Assembly (NCBI GenBank): GCA_050485905.1
Contig: JBJHCH010000027.1
Coordinates: 1-35,137, forward strand
DNA: 35,137 bases
Reading direction: 5' to 3'
Source of the DNA: JAWLCA01 sp050485905
GTDB taxonomy: Bacteria > Pseudomonadota > Alphaproteobacteria > Rhodobacterales > Rhodobacteraceae
How positions within the stretch are numbered: position 1 is the first letter of the stretch; each line of letters begins with the position of its first letter. Below, in pieces: positions 1 through 8,050 of this stretch. The position numbers and the translations under genes are program-made. The notes under the pieces were generated by a model. The model was not told where the DNA came from. It saw only the letters and a list, made by a program, of their open reading frames with translations, and did no database searches.

Positions 1-101
1 AGCGCCAGCAGCGAGGCGACCACCACCGTCAGACCCAGCGCCAGCGCGGGAAAGCCCAGCGTGCGCAAAAGGCTGGGGTGGGCGACAGGTTCAAGCCGCA
101 T
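1..101 (-). CDS. ABC transporter permease, N-terminal fragment (BMP-type importer)
   Basis: Only the first 33 or so codons are inside the window; the gene continues beyond position 1. The translation starts MRLEPVAHPSLLRT and runs straight into a hydrophobic stretch (roughly residues 17-33), as expected for the first membrane helix of an inner-membrane permease. Its ATG overlaps the last 11 bases of the ATPase gene, so the two are translationally coupled. By position, after a BMP-family binding protein and a double-domain ATPase, it should be one of the two permeases that normally form such an importer. The family call is an inference from context, because too little sequence is present to recognise a permease motif. 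Confidence 0.7.
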   Translation of the reverse strand, partial: MRLEPVAHPSLLRTLGFPALALGLTVVVASLLA

Positions 102-1626
102 CGGCAAACCCCGTTCCGGCCATCCACAGACCCAGTTCCGCTGCCGTCATCCGCCCGCGGCCGAATGCCGGCGACAGCCGTCCGCGCGAGACAACGTGGA
201 TCACGTCCGACAGGCCCATCACCTCGTCGAGATCCTCGGAGATCAGCAGCACCGCTGCACCGGCATCCCGCGCCGCTAGCAGGCGGGAATGGACGTAGGT
301 GACTGCCCCGATATCCAGCCCCCGCACCGGCTGGTTGGCCAGAATGATCCTCGGCCCAGGCTCCAGCACCCGGCCGAGGATCAGCTTCTGCATGTTGCCG
401 CCCGACAGCAGCCGGATCCGCGTGTCAGGTCCGGGGCAGCGCACGTCGTAGCGTTCGATGATCGCACGGGCAAAGCCGCGCGCGGCGCGCCAGTTCAGCC
501 AGCCGGCGCGGGAGAATCCTGGCTCGGCATAGCGTTCCAGAATCGCATTCTCCGTCAGGTCGAAATCTGCGATCGCGCCAGTGCGGTGGCGATCCTCGGG
601 GATGCGGCCGACGCCCGCGCGCACCGCGTCGCGCGGGGTCCAGCGGGCAGGTCTTTCGCCGAAGAGCGTCATTTGCCCCTGCACAGGCACCACAAGGCCC
701 GACAGCAGGTCCGACAGCGCCGCCTGCCCGTTGCCGGACACACCGGCGATGCCGACGATCTGGCCCGCATGCAACGACAGGTCGGCATCGCGCAGGCCCG
801 GCGCATTGCCGATGTCATCGGTCGAAACACCGTCTAGTTGCAGAACGATCGCGCCGCCCACACCCGGCGTGACCTTTGCAGGCCGCACCTCGTGCCCGAC
901 CATCAGGGCAGCGAGTTGCTCCCGGTCGGTGTCGGCCGCCGCAACCTCGCCCGCCACGCGGCCCTGGCGCAGCACGACGACGCGGTGCGCTGCCGCCATC
1001 ACCTCGTGCAGCTTGTGCGAGATGAAGATGATCGCCAGCCCCAGCCCGACCGCGCGACGCAGGGTGGCGAACAGCGCCTCGGTTTCCTGCGGGGTCAGCA
1101 CGGCGGTAGGTTCATCGAGGATCAGGATGCGCGCGTCACGGTAGAGCGCCTTAAGGATCTCCACCCGTTGCCTCTCGCCCACCGTCAGCGCGCCCACCTG
1201 CGCCAGTGGATCCACCGCCAGCCCGAAATCTGTGGAGAGCTGGCGGATGCGCGCCAGCGCCGCCGCCCGGTCGTAGCTGGGGGCAAACAGCGGCCGGGTG
1301 CCCAGCACGATGTTTTCCAGCACGCTCATGTTGTCGGACAGTGTGAAATGCTGGTGCACCATGCCCACGCCCGCATCCAGCGCCGCGCGCGGGTTGCCCG
1401 GCGGCAGCGGCTGGCCGAACACCTCCACGCTGCCCTCGTCGGCGGTGTAGTGGCCGAACAGGATGTTCATCAGCGTGGTCTTGCCCGCGCCGTTCTCGCC
1501 CAGCAGCGCAACGACCTCTCCCCGCCGCAGCGACAGGCTGATCCCGTCGTTGGCGGTCAGCGCGCCGAACCGCTTGGTGATCCGGTCGAGGCGCAGGACC
1601 ACCTGCGCCCCGTCGTCCACGCTCAT
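91..1626 (-). CDS. BMP-type ABC transporter ATP-binding protein (two nucleotide-binding domains)
   Basis: A 511-residue cytoplasmic ATPase with two ABC domains in tandem, the layout of sugar/nucleoside importers such as RbsA and YufO. The first domain has Walker A GENGAGKT (residues 43-50), a signature-like LTVGERQR and Walker B LILDEPT. The second domain has the atypical Walker A GVSGNGQ, the signature LSGGN and a Walker B written IILANQPVRGLD; these departures are normal for the second half of this family. The ATG follows the TAG stop of the binding-protein gene with no gap, and the 3' end overlaps the permease start, so the three are one operon. It should power import of the ligand bound by the upstream BMP protein. 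The ligand is unknown: nucleosides are known for some relatives, but the linked thiolase and acyl-CoA ligase suggest a carboxylic acid or its precursor. Confidence 0.92.
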   Translation of the reverse strand: MSVDDGAQVVLRLDRITKRFGALTANDGISLSLRRGEVVALLGENGAGKTTLMNILFGHYTADEGSVEVFGQPLPPGNPRAALDAGVGMVHQHFTLSDNMSVLENIVLGTRPLFAPSYDRAAALARIRQLSTDFGLAVDPLAQVGALTVGERQRVEILKALYRDARILILDEPTAVLTPQETEALFATLRRAVGLGLAIIFISHKLHEVMAAAHRVVVLRQGRVAGEVAAADTDREQLAALMVGHEVRPAKVTPGVGGAIVLQLDGVSTDDIGNAPGLRDADLSLHAGQIVGIAGVSGNGQAALSDLLSGLVVPVQGQMTLFGERPARWTPRDAVRAGVGRIPEDRHRTGAIADFDLTENAILERYAEPGFSRAGWLNWRAARGFARAIIERYDVRCPGPDTRIRLLSGGNMQKLILGRVLEPGPRIILANQPVRGLDIGAVTYVHSRLLAARDAGAAVLLISEDLDEVMGLSDVIHVVSRGRLSPAFGRGRMTAAELGLWMAGTGFADAA

Positions 1627-2640
1627 CTACGACGACGTCGGTTCATCGTCGTTGATCTCGACGACAAAGGCCCCGCTCAGGATCTCTTCCTCGCGCTGGC
1701 GGACCAATGCCATCGCATCGTCGGGCACCTTGTCTTCAAAGGTGCCAAGAGGCGCAAGCGAGCAGCCCCCGTGGATCATGTAGGAATAGACGCCGTAATC
1801 CTCGGCCACAAAGGTGCCGTCACGCACGGCGGCGATGGCGCGGTCCATCGTCGGCTCGAAATGCCAGATGGCCGAGGCGACAACCGTATCCGGGTAATCG
1901 CCCTGGGTGTCGATCACGTTGCCGATCGCCAGTACGCCGCGTTCCTGCGCCGCATCCGACACGCCGAAGCGCTCCGCATACATCACGTCGGCGCCGGCCT
2001 CGATCATGGCGAATGCCGTCTCCTTCGCCCGTGGCGGGTCGAACCACGAACCGATGAAGTTGACCTGAAACCGGATGTCCGGGTTCATCTCGCGCGCGCC
2101 GGCCATGAAGGCGTGCATCAGGCGGTTCACCTCCGGGATCGGGAAACCGCCTACCATGCCGATATTGGCGCTTTCGGTCATCGCGCCGGCGATGATGCCC
2201 GACAGATAGGCCGCGTCCTGGATGTAGTTGTCGAAGACCGCGAAATTGGGCACCGCCGGGTCTTCCTTGAAGCTCGACCCCATCAGGAAGGCGACATCGG
2301 GATATTCCGCCGCCACCTCGCGGCTTTCGGCTTCCACGCCGAACACCTCTCCCACGATCAGCTGGATGCCGGATTCGGCATATTCCCGCATCACCCGCGC
2401 GTAATCGGTGTTCGAGACGTTTTCCGAGAAGGTATAGGTGATGTCGCCCCGGTCGGCCGCGGTTTCGGCCGCCAGATGGATGCGGCTGACCCATTGCTGT
2501 TCCACCGGCACAGTATAGATGCCGGCCACCCGCAGCGGTTCCTGCCCCCAGAGCCGCGTCGGCGCGCCAAGCGTCGCCAACCCCGCCGCCCCGGCCGAAC
2601 CGGCCAGAAGCCCACGCCGCGAAATCAGAAGTCTGTTCAT
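1627..2640 (-). CDS. BMP family ABC transporter substrate-binding protein, Tat signal
   Basis: A 337-residue periplasmic binding protein of the basic membrane protein (BMP, PnrA/Med-like) family. The start chosen gives MNRLLISRRGLLAG..., with an SRRGLL twin-arginine motif, a hydrophobic region and an Ala/Gly-rich end, so export should be by the Tat route. A longer open frame extends upstream, but it would bury the signal peptide, and a GGGGGTGG ribosome-site-like stretch precedes this ATG. Family-type segments include VGEVFGVEAESREVAAEYPD, FAVFDNYIQDAAYLSGIIAG, IGMVGGFPIPEVNRL and YGVYSYMIHGGC. It has no lipobox cysteine, unlike many BMP lipoproteins. The ATPase gene begins at the next base after its stop. 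A 122-base gap separates it from the PPC gene upstream, so it may also have its own promoter. The ligand cannot be told from sequence. Confidence 0.88.
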   Translation of the reverse strand: MNRLLISRRGLLAGSAGAAGLATLGAPTRLWGQEPLRVAGIYTVPVEQQWVSRIHLAAETAADRGDITYTFSENVSNTDYARVMREYAESGIQLIVGEVFGVEAESREVAAEYPDVAFLMGSSFKEDPAVPNFAVFDNYIQDAAYLSGIIAGAMTESANIGMVGGFPIPEVNRLMHAFMAGAREMNPDIRFQVNFIGSWFDPPRAKETAFAMIEAGADVMYAERFGVSDAAQERGVLAIGNVIDTQGDYPDTVVASAIWHFEPTMDRAIAAVRDGTFVAEDYGVYSYMIHGGCSLAPLGTFEDKVPDDAMALVRQREEEILSGAFVVEINDDEPTSS

Positions 2641-2726
2641 GTCCACCCCCGTTTGAGTCGTTTCACTGACGACCTTTTCTGTGTGCCCGACAGTGACAAG
2701 GAATTCCCGCGCTGCCAATCCGTTTC

Positions 2727-2753
2727 GCAGGCAGTTGCCCGATTTGCAGGCAG
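2727..2753. repeat. Pair of GCAGGCAG direct repeats upstream of the BMP gene
   Basis: The octamer GCAGGCAG occurs at 2727-2734 and 2746-2753, 19 bases apart, each preceded by a TTT-containing stretch. It lies in the only sizeable gap (2641-2762) inside the thiolase-to-permease operon. It could be a regulator site or chance in GC-rich DNA. Confidence 0.25.
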
Positions 2754-2762
2754 CCGGCCCGC

Positions 2763-3557
2763 TCAGGGATGCAGGACCAGCAGTTCGAAGGTCACGAAGA
2801 CCGGGTTCACGCCGGGCATGACCCGGCCGCGATGTATCGCGCCCGCACGATCGACCAGGGCAATCTCGACCTCACCTCCCGTCGCGTGGGTGATGAGGAT
2901 CTCGGTGGGTTGGGCCGGCACCTCGGGTGCGTCGTCGAAGCGGCAGCCGACAAGCGAGCCGATCCCCTCGACCCGCGCGCCGGGGGCGATGCGGTCGAGG
3001 GTGCGGCACAGATCCTCGTTCGGGCGGATCGTCGCCAGCGTGGCGTTCGGCACCACGCGGGGGCCAAAGGCGGTTGGGGTGAAGAGGGTGAAGTTTGTCT
3101 CGGCATCCGGCACCGCGTCGAAGATCGCGCCCGACAGGCCCCAGCCGTTGACCGTCACATCCTCTGCCAGCCATGTCTCGGCCGGCAGGGCGTGGCCCAT
3201 GCGCAACCCATCGGCGGTTTGCCACAGGCCGTGGCAGTGAAAGAACGGAACGCCGTCGCGTGTGCCAAGGAACAGCCCGGCGTCCGTCACCGTCACCGCA
3301 CCGGTGGGGCGGAAGGTATCGGAATACCATGCGGCATGGGTGTCATCGGGCGCGTCAGCGGGGATGACGTAGGCCAGCGGGTTCAGCACCACATCCGCCA
3401 GCCGCAGATAGCCCGAACGGAAGCCGCTGGCCGCGAATGCGCCGGCCACCGCATCCAGCAGCGATTGCCCCCCAGCAAGGTTCAGCGTCACCGGATCGGC
3501 CCGACAGGGCACCGACCAGACCCGGTCGGGCGAAGGCGGGCCCGGGTGGCGGATCAC
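2763..3557 (-). CDS. Tandem PPC (DUF296) domain protein
   Basis: About 264 residues. The protein appears to hold two copies of the PPC/DUF296 fold, which occurs alone in many bacterial proteins and fused to AT-hooks in plants. The first copy (about residues 15-160) has a FFHCHGLW segment followed by GHALPAETWLAEDVTVNGWG, resembling the PPC pattern HAHxxL...GGHLLxGxVxATAE. The second (about 165-262) has ARVEGIGSLVGCRF, EILITHATGGEVE and RGRVMPGVNPVFVTFELLV. The chosen GTG overlaps the ligase TGA by four bases (GTGA); an in-frame ATG lies 15 bases upstream at 3572. Coupling to the acyl-CoA ligase places it in the same catabolic operon, but its biochemical role is unknown. Bacterial PPC proteins are mostly uncharacterised, and their histidines suggest a metal or small-ligand site. 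The family call was made by eye. Confidence 0.6.
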   Translation of the reverse strand: MIRHPGPPSPDRVWSVPCRADPVTLNLAGGQSLLDAVAGAFAASGFRSGYLRLADVVLNPLAYVIPADAPDDTHAAWYSDTFRPTGAVTVTDAGLFLGTRDGVPFFHCHGLWQTADGLRMGHALPAETWLAEDVTVNGWGLSGAIFDAVPDAETNFTLFTPTAFGPRVVPNATLATIRPNEDLCRTLDRIAPGARVEGIGSLVGCRFDDAPEVPAQPTEILITHATGGEVEIALVDRAGAIHRGRVMPGVNPVFVTFELLVLHP

Positions 3558-5107
3558 GGCGCCTCGGGCCATTCGCCGCGCCGCTGCAACTCCTCGCGGA
3601 TCATCTTCTTGGTGATCTTTCCGTAGCCCGATTTCGGCAACTCCTCCCACCAGATCACCCGGCGCGGCAGCTTGTAGCGCCCGACCCGGCCCACCAGCCA
3701 GTCGAGCAGATCCGGCACCTCGTCGCCCACGCAGACCGCCCAGCCGACCTCGCCCCATTGCGGATCGGGCACGCCCAGCACCGCGACCTCGCGCACCGCC
3801 GGGTGCAGCAGGATCTTCTCCTCGATCTCGCGCGGATAGATGTTCGACCCGCCAGAGATATACATGTCCGACGCCCGCCCGGTGATGTAGACGAAACCCT
3901 GTTCGTCCATGTGCCCCAGATCGCCGGTGCGGAACCAGCCAGCGCGGAACGCCTTTTCGTTCGCCTCCGGGTTGTTCCAGTAGCCGGCAAAGACCGCAGG
4001 GCCGGTGACGCAGATCTCGCCGGTCTCGCCCGGCGCCACCTCATCCCCCGCGTCGTTCTGGATCGCCACCTGCATGCCGGTGCGCGCGATGCCGCAGGTG
4101 CCCTCACGCGGCCAGTCGGGATCGGTCGAATGCAGCGCGGGCGGCAACACGGTGATGTTGCCCGTCACCTCGCCTAGCCCGAAATACTGCACGATCACCG
4201 GTCCGAGCTTCTGCAGGATGCGGATCTGATCAGCGCGGTACATCGGTGCGCCGGCATAGATCAGATAGCGCAGGCTGGATCGGTCGTGATGGTCCACCGC
4301 CTCATGCTCGACCAGCATCTTCAGGATGGTGGGCACGGTGAAGGCATTGGTCACGCGCCATTTCTCGACCAGAAACCAGATCAGCGCGGGGTCGAACCTC
4401 TCCGATTTCGGCAGGATCGACTTCGCCCCCCGCGCTACCTGCGTCAACTGATGCACCCCTGCCCCGTGCGACAGCGGCGCGACTACCAATGAGGCATCTG
4501 CCTCGGTCGTGCCCGGCATCAGGTCGCACAGGTGGTTGGTGACGACGAATGCCATCTGCCCGTGGGTCAGCACCGCCGCCTTGGGGCGGCCGGTGGTGCC
4601 GGAGGTGTAGAAGAACCAGCAGGGATCGTCGCGGTCCACCGACACGGGCGGAAGGCGGTCGCCCACTTCCTCCACGATGGCATCGTAATCGGGGCCGAAC
4701 TCGGCCTCGCCGATGGCGATGTGCCAGTTGACCCCGCAGGCGGCGGCATGATCCGGAAACTCCGCGCCGCAGATCATGCCCACGGCACCGGAGGAGTCTG
4801 CCAGGAAGGCCACCTCCTCGGGCGACTGGCGAAAGTTGGCCGGCACCCAGACAGCGCCCGCGCGGAAGCAGGCGAACATGGACTCGAACATCTGATTCGA
4901 ATTCTGCGCCTGAACCAGCACCCGGTCGCCCTTCTGCACGCCAAAGCGATGCACCAGCGCGTGTGCTATCCGCGCCACCCGGTCCTCGATCTGGCCCCAT
5001 GTCCAGACCTCCGCGCCCCAGACCAGGCCGATCTCGTCAGGCAGCCGCCGCACGGTGTTGGTCAGCAGCCCCGACAGGTTCATGATCCGGGTGGAGACCG
5101 GCGTCAT
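3554..5107 (-). CDS. Acyl-CoA synthetase (AMP-dependent ligase, class I adenylate-forming)
   Basis: A 517-residue cytoplasmic enzyme that should activate a carboxylic acid with ATP and couple it to CoA. The P-loop-like core motif YTSGTTGRPK is at residues 167-176. The A5 region reads YFGLGEVTG, the A7/A8 region reads GWFRTGDLGHMDEQGFVYITGR and SDMYISGGSNIYPREIE, and the C-terminal catalytic lysine sits in SGYGKITKKM (about Lys497). Length and motif order are those of long-chain/aromatic acyl-CoA ligases. The start ATG overlaps the thiolase stop (ATGA), and the end overlaps the PPC gene start, giving tight translational coupling. The acid substrate cannot be deduced. The thiolase and transporter in the same operon suggest that an imported acid is activated here and then shortened. 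Confidence 0.93.
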   Translation of the reverse strand: MTPVSTRIMNLSGLLTNTVRRLPDEIGLVWGAEVWTWGQIEDRVARIAHALVHRFGVQKGDRVLVQAQNSNQMFESMFACFRAGAVWVPANFRQSPEEVAFLADSSGAVGMICGAEFPDHAAACGVNWHIAIGEAEFGPDYDAIVEEVGDRLPPVSVDRDDPCWFFYTSGTTGRPKAAVLTHGQMAFVVTNHLCDLMPGTTEADASLVVAPLSHGAGVHQLTQVARGAKSILPKSERFDPALIWFLVEKWRVTNAFTVPTILKMLVEHEAVDHHDRSSLRYLIYAGAPMYRADQIRILQKLGPVIVQYFGLGEVTGNITVLPPALHSTDPDWPREGTCGIARTGMQVAIQNDAGDEVAPGETGEICVTGPAVFAGYWNNPEANEKAFRAGWFRTGDLGHMDEQGFVYITGRASDMYISGGSNIYPREIEEKILLHPAVREVAVLGVPDPQWGEVGWAVCVGDEVPDLLDWLVGRVGRYKLPRRVIWWEELPKSGYGKITKKMIREELQRRGEWPEAP

Positions 5108-6273
5108 TTCGCGCGTTCGAGGATCGAGCAGTAATTGGCGACCGCCGCGCCACCCATGTTGAACACGCCGGCCAGACTGGCCCCCGGCACCTGCATCTCG
5201 CCCGCATCTTCCGTCAGTTGCATCGCGGCCATGACATGCATCGAGACGCCGGTGGCGCCGATAGGATGACCCTTGGACTTCAGCCCGCCCGAGGGGTTGA
5301 CCGGCAGCCGCCCGCCCTTGGCCGTGGTGCCATCACGCACCACGCGATGCCCCTGCCCGGGCTCGGCCAGCCCCATCGCCTCGTACTCGATCAGTTCGGC
5401 GATGGTGAAGCAGTCGTGGGTTTCCACCAGGCTCAGGTCATCCAGCGTCGCGCCCGCCTGCTCCCGCGCGCCCGCCCAGGCCCGGCGCGCGCCGTCGAAC
5501 TCCAGCACGTCGCGGCGGCTGATCGCCAGATGGTCGTTGGCATGGCTGCGGGCGCGGAAGCGGATCGCGCGTTCCAGCCCCTCCGCCACCTCGGCATCAG
5601 CTAGAACGATGGCCGCCGCACCATCCGACACAAGGCTGCAATCGGTGCGCCGCAGCGGCCCGGCGACGCGCGGGTTCTTGTCGCTGACCGTGTTGCAGAA
5701 GGCCGCGTCGAACGGCTTGCGCATATGGGCATAGGGATTGCCCATGCCATTCGCGTGGTTCTTGGCGGCGATCATCGCCAGTTCCTCGGACCGGTCACCG
5801 TAGCGCTGGAAATACAGATCCGCAATGCGGCCAAAGATGCCGGCAAACCCGGCCTCGATCTCGGCTTCCTCCTTGCGATAGCTCGCGCCCAGCAGGATGT
5901 CGCCCACATCGGCCGTGGGAATGGCCGTCATCTTCTCTGCCCCGACCACCAGCGCGATGCGGCCGCGGCCCGCGGCGATAAAGTCCGCAGCCGTGTAAAG
6001 CGCGGCCGACCCGGTGGCGCAGGCGTTCTCCAACCGCACCGCAGGCACCCGGCCCAGCGCGGGAAAGCCCATGCCGACCAGTGCGCCCTGAAAATCCTGC
6101 TTGGAAAAGCCGTTGTTCATCACGCCGACGAAGATGCCGTCCACGTCCGCCGACGCTATGCCCGCATGCTCCAGCGCGGCGGGCACCACCTCTGCCATCA
6201 GGTTCTCGGTATCCTCGGCCGCCGATTTTCCGAACTGGCTGTGGGCCCAGCCCACGATCTGCGCTTCCGCCAT
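5104..6273 (-). CDS. Thiolase family protein (SCP2/acetyl-CoA acetyltransferase type)
   Basis: A 389-residue thiolase-fold enzyme, expected to cleave a 3-ketoacyl-CoA with CoA or to condense acyl-CoAs. The nucleophile is Cys85 in ENACATGSAA. The SCP2-thiolase-type ETHDCF motif is at about residues 284-289, the general-base histidine is His336 in KSKGHPIGATG, and a second cysteine is Cys382 in NYCSIL. This pattern (HDCF rather than NxAF) places it with the lipid-transfer/SCP-x thiolases common in catabolic operons. Some such proteins are partners of a small DUF35/OB-fold protein, but none is adjacent here. It appears to be the first gene of the minus-strand operon that continues through the ligase, PPC and BMP-transporter genes. 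A GGGAGGGG ribosome site is just upstream. Confidence 0.92.
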   Translation of the reverse strand: MAEAQIVGWAHSQFGKSAAEDTENLMAEVVPAALEHAGIASADVDGIFVGVMNNGFSKQDFQGALVGMGFPALGRVPAVRLENACATGSAALYTAADFIAAGRGRIALVVGAEKMTAIPTADVGDILLGASYRKEEAEIEAGFAGIFGRIADLYFQRYGDRSEELAMIAAKNHANGMGNPYAHMRKPFDAAFCNTVSDKNPRVAGPLRRTDCSLVSDGAAAIVLADAEVAEGLERAIRFRARSHANDHLAISRRDVLEFDGARRAWAGAREQAGATLDDLSLVETHDCFTIAELIEYEAMGLAEPGQGHRVVRDGTTAKGGRLPVNPSGGLKSKGHPIGATGVSMHVMAAMQLTEDAGEMQVPGASLAGVFNMGGAAVANYCSILERAK

Positions 6274-6290
6274 CTTCCCCTCCCGATCCG

Positions 6291-6322
6291 GTGTCGGCGG
6301 CAGGTTACACCACCGCCGACAC
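6291..6322 (-). terminator. 10-bp perfect hairpin between the esterase and thiolase genes
   Basis: GTGTCGGCGG at 6291-6300 pairs perfectly with CCGCCGACAC at 6313-6322 around a 12-base loop, and an inner GGT/ACC could close the loop further. It lies just after the stop of the esterase gene and just before the thiolase ribosome site. No U-run follows, so it is at best a factor-dependent or partial terminator between the two minus-strand operons. Confidence 0.5.
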
Positions 6323-6336
6323 GGCGCAAGCGGGCG

Positions 6337-6984
6337 TCAGTTCAGATACCGTCGCAGTGCCGAGACATCGGCCTCGGTCAGCCCGTGCCCGGCGCCGGGA
6401 TGAATCTGCGCATCCACCTGCGCGCCAAGGCCCGCCAGAACCGCCTCGGTCTCGCGCAGGCGGGCCAGCGGGATATGCGGGTCGCGCTCGTGGCAGCCCA
6501 GATAGACCGGCACGCCGTGAAGCCTCGGCGTGTAGTCAAAGACCTTTGGCGCATGGCCGTAAAGCGCTTCGACCGGGTCGCCACCGCTGTCGCCGGTGCC
6601 GATCAGCGCGCCGGAAAGTCCCAGAACGGCGCGAAACGCACCGCCGCGGCGTGCGGCATATTCCAGCGCCAGACAGGCACCCTGACTGAAACCGCCCAGC
6701 GCGATCTGTTCGGGCGCCAGCCCGGCCGCCTGCAGTTCCGCCAGCGCGGCATCCACGGCACTCAGGCCACGCTCCAGATGCGGCTCGACCTCCAGCGACG
6801 GGGCCAGAAAGCTCGTCGGCCACCACGACCGGCCCGGCGCCTCGGGCGCCAGAGCGGCAATGTCGGGAATGCCCAGCGCATCGACGAGGCCGAGGATGTC
6901 GGCGGCGGCAGCGCCGCGGCCGTGCAGCATCACAAGGCCGAGGCGCGCGTTCGCCGGGCTGGGGCCGGTCGCCGCGATGCTCAT
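6337..6984 (-). CDS. Phospholipase/carboxylesterase family hydrolase, MhqD-like
   Basis: A 215-residue alpha/beta hydrolase of the phospholipase/carboxylesterase family. The nucleophile elbow is GGFSQG (Ser100). Asp168 in HERDPHIP and His200 in GAGHGL complete the triad, and LMLHGRG near residue 20 forms the oxyanion strand. There is no signal peptide, so it should be cytoplasmic. Its ATG overlaps the stop of the ring-cleaving dioxygenase gene (ATGA), so the pair is one operon. In Bacillus a related esterase (MhqD) and dioxygenase (MhqO) belong to the quinone-stress regulon; the same pairing suggests a role in quinone/hydroquinone or aromatic breakdown here. The real substrate is unknown. Confidence 0.85.
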   Translation of the reverse strand: MSIAATGPSPANARLGLVMLHGRGAAAADILGLVDALGIPDIAALAPEAPGRSWWPTSFLAPSLEVEPHLERGLSAVDAALAELQAAGLAPEQIALGGFSQGACLALEYAARRGGAFRAVLGLSGALIGTGDSGGDPVEALYGHAPKVFDYTPRLHGVPVYLGCHERDPHIPLARLRETEAVLAGLGAQVDAQIHPGAGHGLTEADVSALRRYLN

Positions 6985-7913
6985 GCCGGCACCTTCAGCG
7001 GCGGCAGCGCCTGTTCGATCCGGGCGCGATGCGGCTCGTACTGCGGCGGAAGCTTCAGGTTGCGGCCCAGTTCGGCCATCGGTTCGTCCACGTCGAAACC
7101 GGGATTGTCCGTGGCCACCTCGAACAGCACGCCGTTGGGTTCGCGGAAGTAGATCGCGTTGAAATACTGCCGGTCGATCCGCGGTGTGACCTGCATGCCC
7201 GCGCTCTGCAGCGCCTCGCGCACATCGTCCTGCATCGCGTTGTCAAAGGCGCGGAAGGCGACGTGGTGGATGGTGCCCGCCCCCTGACGGCCGATCGACG
7301 GTGTGTCAGAGCGCAGCAGGTCGACCGCGCGGCCGCGCTTGTCGCCGCCGGCGGTGAAGCGCAGGCGCTCGCCCTCGGGGCCGGTCGTGTTGCCGGTTGC
7401 CCGATAGCCGAACACGTCCGTCAGGATGCGTGCGGTCTTGTCGGGCTGGCGCACCCAGAGGGTGGCGGAGTGGAAGCCGTCGAAATCCTTGCCCATCGCC
7501 TCGCCTTCGGGGCGGTCATCCGCGATCAGGTCCACGGTCAGGCCGTCGGGATCCTTCAGGCTGATCGCGCGCTGGCCGAAGCGGTCGAAAGGGCCATCGA
7601 AATCAATGGCTTGCAGCGCCAGCTTTTCCACCCAGCCGTCGAACGACGCCTTTGGCACCGCATAGGCAAAGGCCCAGGCCATGCCGGGGCCGGCGCGGCC
7701 GGGGCCGGCGTCGAGGAAGGGAAAGAAGGTCAGGATCGATCCCGGTGCCGCGTCACTGGTGCCGTAATAGAGGTGATAGACGTCTGGCGCGTCAAAGTTC
7801 ACCGTCTGCTTGACCAGCCTCTGGCCCAGGATTTTCGTGTAGAAATCGACATTTGGCTGCGGTGGACCGGAGATGGCGGTCACATGGTGCAGGCCGGGAA
7901 GGGGGGTGGTCAT
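6981..7913 (-). CDS. Ring-cleaving dioxygenase of the glyoxalase/VOC family, MhqO-like
   Basis: A 310-residue protein built of two VOC modules, like the hydroquinone-type ring-cleaving dioxygenases. The first module opens with PGLHHVTAISG (His9/His10). The second carries IHHVAF (His216/His217) and PNGVLFEVATDNPGF (Glu265), the expected metal ligands for a single Fe(II) or similar ion. The start is fixed by a GGAGG on the minus strand at 7919-7923, five bases before this ATG; longer in-frame starts upstream lack such a site. The C-terminus LPPQYEPHR is typical of the MhqO group. It is co-transcribed with the esterase and preceded by a long leader with two repeat arrays, which implies specific regulation, possibly by a quinone-sensing MarR-type repressor as in Bacillus. 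No such regulator gene is adjacent. Confidence 0.88.
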   Translation of the reverse strand: MTTPLPGLHHVTAISGPPQPNVDFYTKILGQRLVKQTVNFDAPDVYHLYYGTSDAAPGSILTFFPFLDAGPGRAGPGMAWAFAYAVPKASFDGWVEKLALQAIDFDGPFDRFGQRAISLKDPDGLTVDLIADDRPEGEAMGKDFDGFHSATLWVRQPDKTARILTDVFGYRATGNTTGPEGERLRFTAGGDKRGRAVDLLRSDTPSIGRQGAGTIHHVAFRAFDNAMQDDVREALQSAGMQVTPRIDRQYFNAIYFREPNGVLFEVATDNPGFDVDEPMAELGRNLKLPPQYEPHRARIEQALPPLKVPA

Positions 7914-7918
7914 GGCAT

Positions 7919-7923
7919 CCTCC
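7919..7923 (-). promoter_or_regulatory. Strong ribosome-binding site (GGAGG) of the dioxygenase gene
   Basis: CCTCC on the plus strand reads GGAGG on the minus strand, five bases before the ATG at 7913. It selects this ATG over the in-frame ATG at 7925 and more distant starts. Confidence 0.8.
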
Positions 7924-8050
7924 ATCGGGTTTGGCCCGTCGGGCCGGTTGTCGCATACATGGGGCAAAGCGTCGGGAATTGCCACCGTGAGGCAGCGCAT
8001 GGCATTGGTGCGCGGGCGCACAGAGGGTGAAAGCCGACCCCCGAAGGGCG

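Noticed and set aside
838..3240. Long plus-strand open frame opposite the BMP transporter genes
   Set aside because: It is antisense to well-supported genes, is Arg/His/Gln-rich with no recognisable domain, and is the usual mirror frame of high-GC coding DNA.
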